Positions 62,925 through 64,000 of a stretch of DNA of 64,000 nucleotides are shown here, piece after piece. The stretch comes from Scatophagus argus (taxonomy: Eukaryota; Chordata; Actinopteri; Scatophagidae). The stretch is from positions 4,084,055-4,148,054 of the forward strand of contig NC_058508.1 in assembly GCF_020382885.2 (NCBI RefSeq). The letters are read 5' to 3'. Numbering within the stretch: position 1 is the first letter of the stretch; the number at the start of each line of letters is the position of its first letter. The notes beneath the pieces were generated by a model. It did not search any database. It had not been told where the DNA came from and worked only from the letters and a program-made list of their open reading frames with translations. The position numbers and the translations under genes were made by a program.

Positions 62925-64000
62925 ACCGAAAGCAGCAGTTCCACTGCCAACTTTATTTTATATTAGTTAAACAAGATCAAATACGTTTGTCAACTGTCAG
63001 AAAACTGTTCAAGCCAGCCTCAACCTCAACCAGCAACTAAATGAAATCATCTGCCAAACTCAAACAACCTCTGAAATCCAACTGGAGTAAGATGTTCCAT
63101 CCTTCACCTGCAGTCTCCACCACCCGTGTTTAGAAATGAACTCTGCCTACTTAATACATCAACCGTCTGCTGACCGAGTCTCCACCTGCAGGCAGCAGAC
63201 ACCTGACGGCTCCGACTAGACCTGATTCCAACTCCTGCATGCGACCTCTCTCAGAAATCTACACCACTGCCTCCACCTACAGCCTGTGCCAGTAACCTGC
63301 ACCCACCACTTCCACCTGAAGATTCGGGGCAGAAATCTGTCAACTTTTACCCACAACCAGAAATATCTGCTGCCACCTCCACCTGGACATTCTGATGGAT
63401 TGTTCAAGTCCTCCAAAGCCAAAGTCCGCTCCTTCACGGATCCTCTTCCAGAAACCTGCACCTCCTCCTCCTCTGCCTACAGATTCTGGAAGAAAAACTC
63501 AAACCTCCACCTGCAGTGTTTTCCATCATCTACCTGCAGACTCTGCCAAACACCTCCGCCTCCATATACAGCTACACCATCCACCGATCTGGTGCAGCTC
63601 CATCCTCTTCCGACAGTCACAGTTTGCTTCTTCCTGAAATCTCTACAAAGATGATGTCTCCCTTCTTCGGTCTTGAGCTGCCAAACTGAAACAAGCCGCC
63701 ACTACAGCTGAATCAGTATGTGTACTGATATATTGTTACAGCGTTCACTGAAGATAAGCCATGTTGATTTTCCCAAATTTTAAAAATGTTTGTACTTAAT
63801 GTTTCTCATGTAAACTGAAATCCAGTCAGTAAATTGCACAGAAAAGGTGCAGCAAACTAAAAGAGTGGCTGCTGAAGAGTGAAAGCTACACGTGAGAGAC
63901 ATTAATAACATGTTTTCAATACTTTAACAGGTTTTGTTTTGTGTCGTTTCAGACAAACATCAGCTGGTGGATCACTGCTGTTCCTAATGACAACATCAAA
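62925..64000. other. 3' flank of the unrecognised gene with a degenerate C-rich repeat tract
   Basis: Bases about 63060-63600 repeat variations of CCACCTGCAG and AGAAATCTGC about every 20-60 bases on the plus strand. The open frames here are only by-products of that composition. No further exon is supported before the window ends. Confidence 0.5.

Noticed and set aside
1-64000. CRISPR arrays, operons or prokaryotic mobile elements
   Set aside because: All short tandem repeats are simple microsatellites without spacers; genes are intron-split and vertebrate.

Overview
The window is vertebrate nuclear DNA, most likely from a teleost fish. The protein-coding genes are split by short GT-AG introns. 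CA/GT microsatellites are very common, and there are decayed Tc1-like and L1-like transposon pieces of the kind usual in fish genomes. There are no prokaryotic-style operons, CRISPR arrays or phage genes. Exon coordinates were read by eye from splice signals, reading phase and remembered family sequence, so single boundaries may be off by a few bases.

Layout: (1) About 1-513 is the 3' end of a Tc1/mariner-like element. (2) 3854-38376 (+) is a complete class IIa histone deacetylase gene, HDAC5, with 29 coding exons in its canonical form and a predicted 1116 aa. It has a second, internal start (10311) preceded by a probable alternative promoter/leader at about 8800-10300. A long 3' UTR probably runs to an AATAAA at 44072. 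(3) 45211-47488 (-) is PEX12, three coding exons and 366 aa, convergent with HDAC5, with a 5' UTR exon and promoter near 48096-48340. (4) 51654-53816 (+) is a five-exon gene for a 358 aa single-pass leucine-rich-repeat membrane protein that I cannot name with confidence. (5) 56835-57454 holds two intact tRNA-Gln genes (anticodons TTG and CTG), followed by a broken tRNA-Gln-like half. (6) 60102-62924 (+) is a probable four-exon gene for a 234 aa basic, probably nuclear protein that I do not recognise. It is followed by a degenerate repeat tract.

The genes do not form one pathway. HDAC5 is a signal-regulated nuclear corepressor that binds MEF2 and is exported by 14-3-3. PEX12 is a peroxisomal membrane RING protein of the PEX5-recycling ubiquitin ligase. 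The LRR protein should sit at the cell surface.

Points worth a second look: two alternative N-termini of HDAC5 joined through an exon-internal acceptor; a cluster of direct-repeat nuclear-receptor half-sites in the large HDAC5 intron (15586-15811); complementary GU/CA repeats flanking catalytic-domain exons; a perfect 15-bp-arm inverted repeat (20582-20615); and the unrecognised 234 aa gene at the right end.
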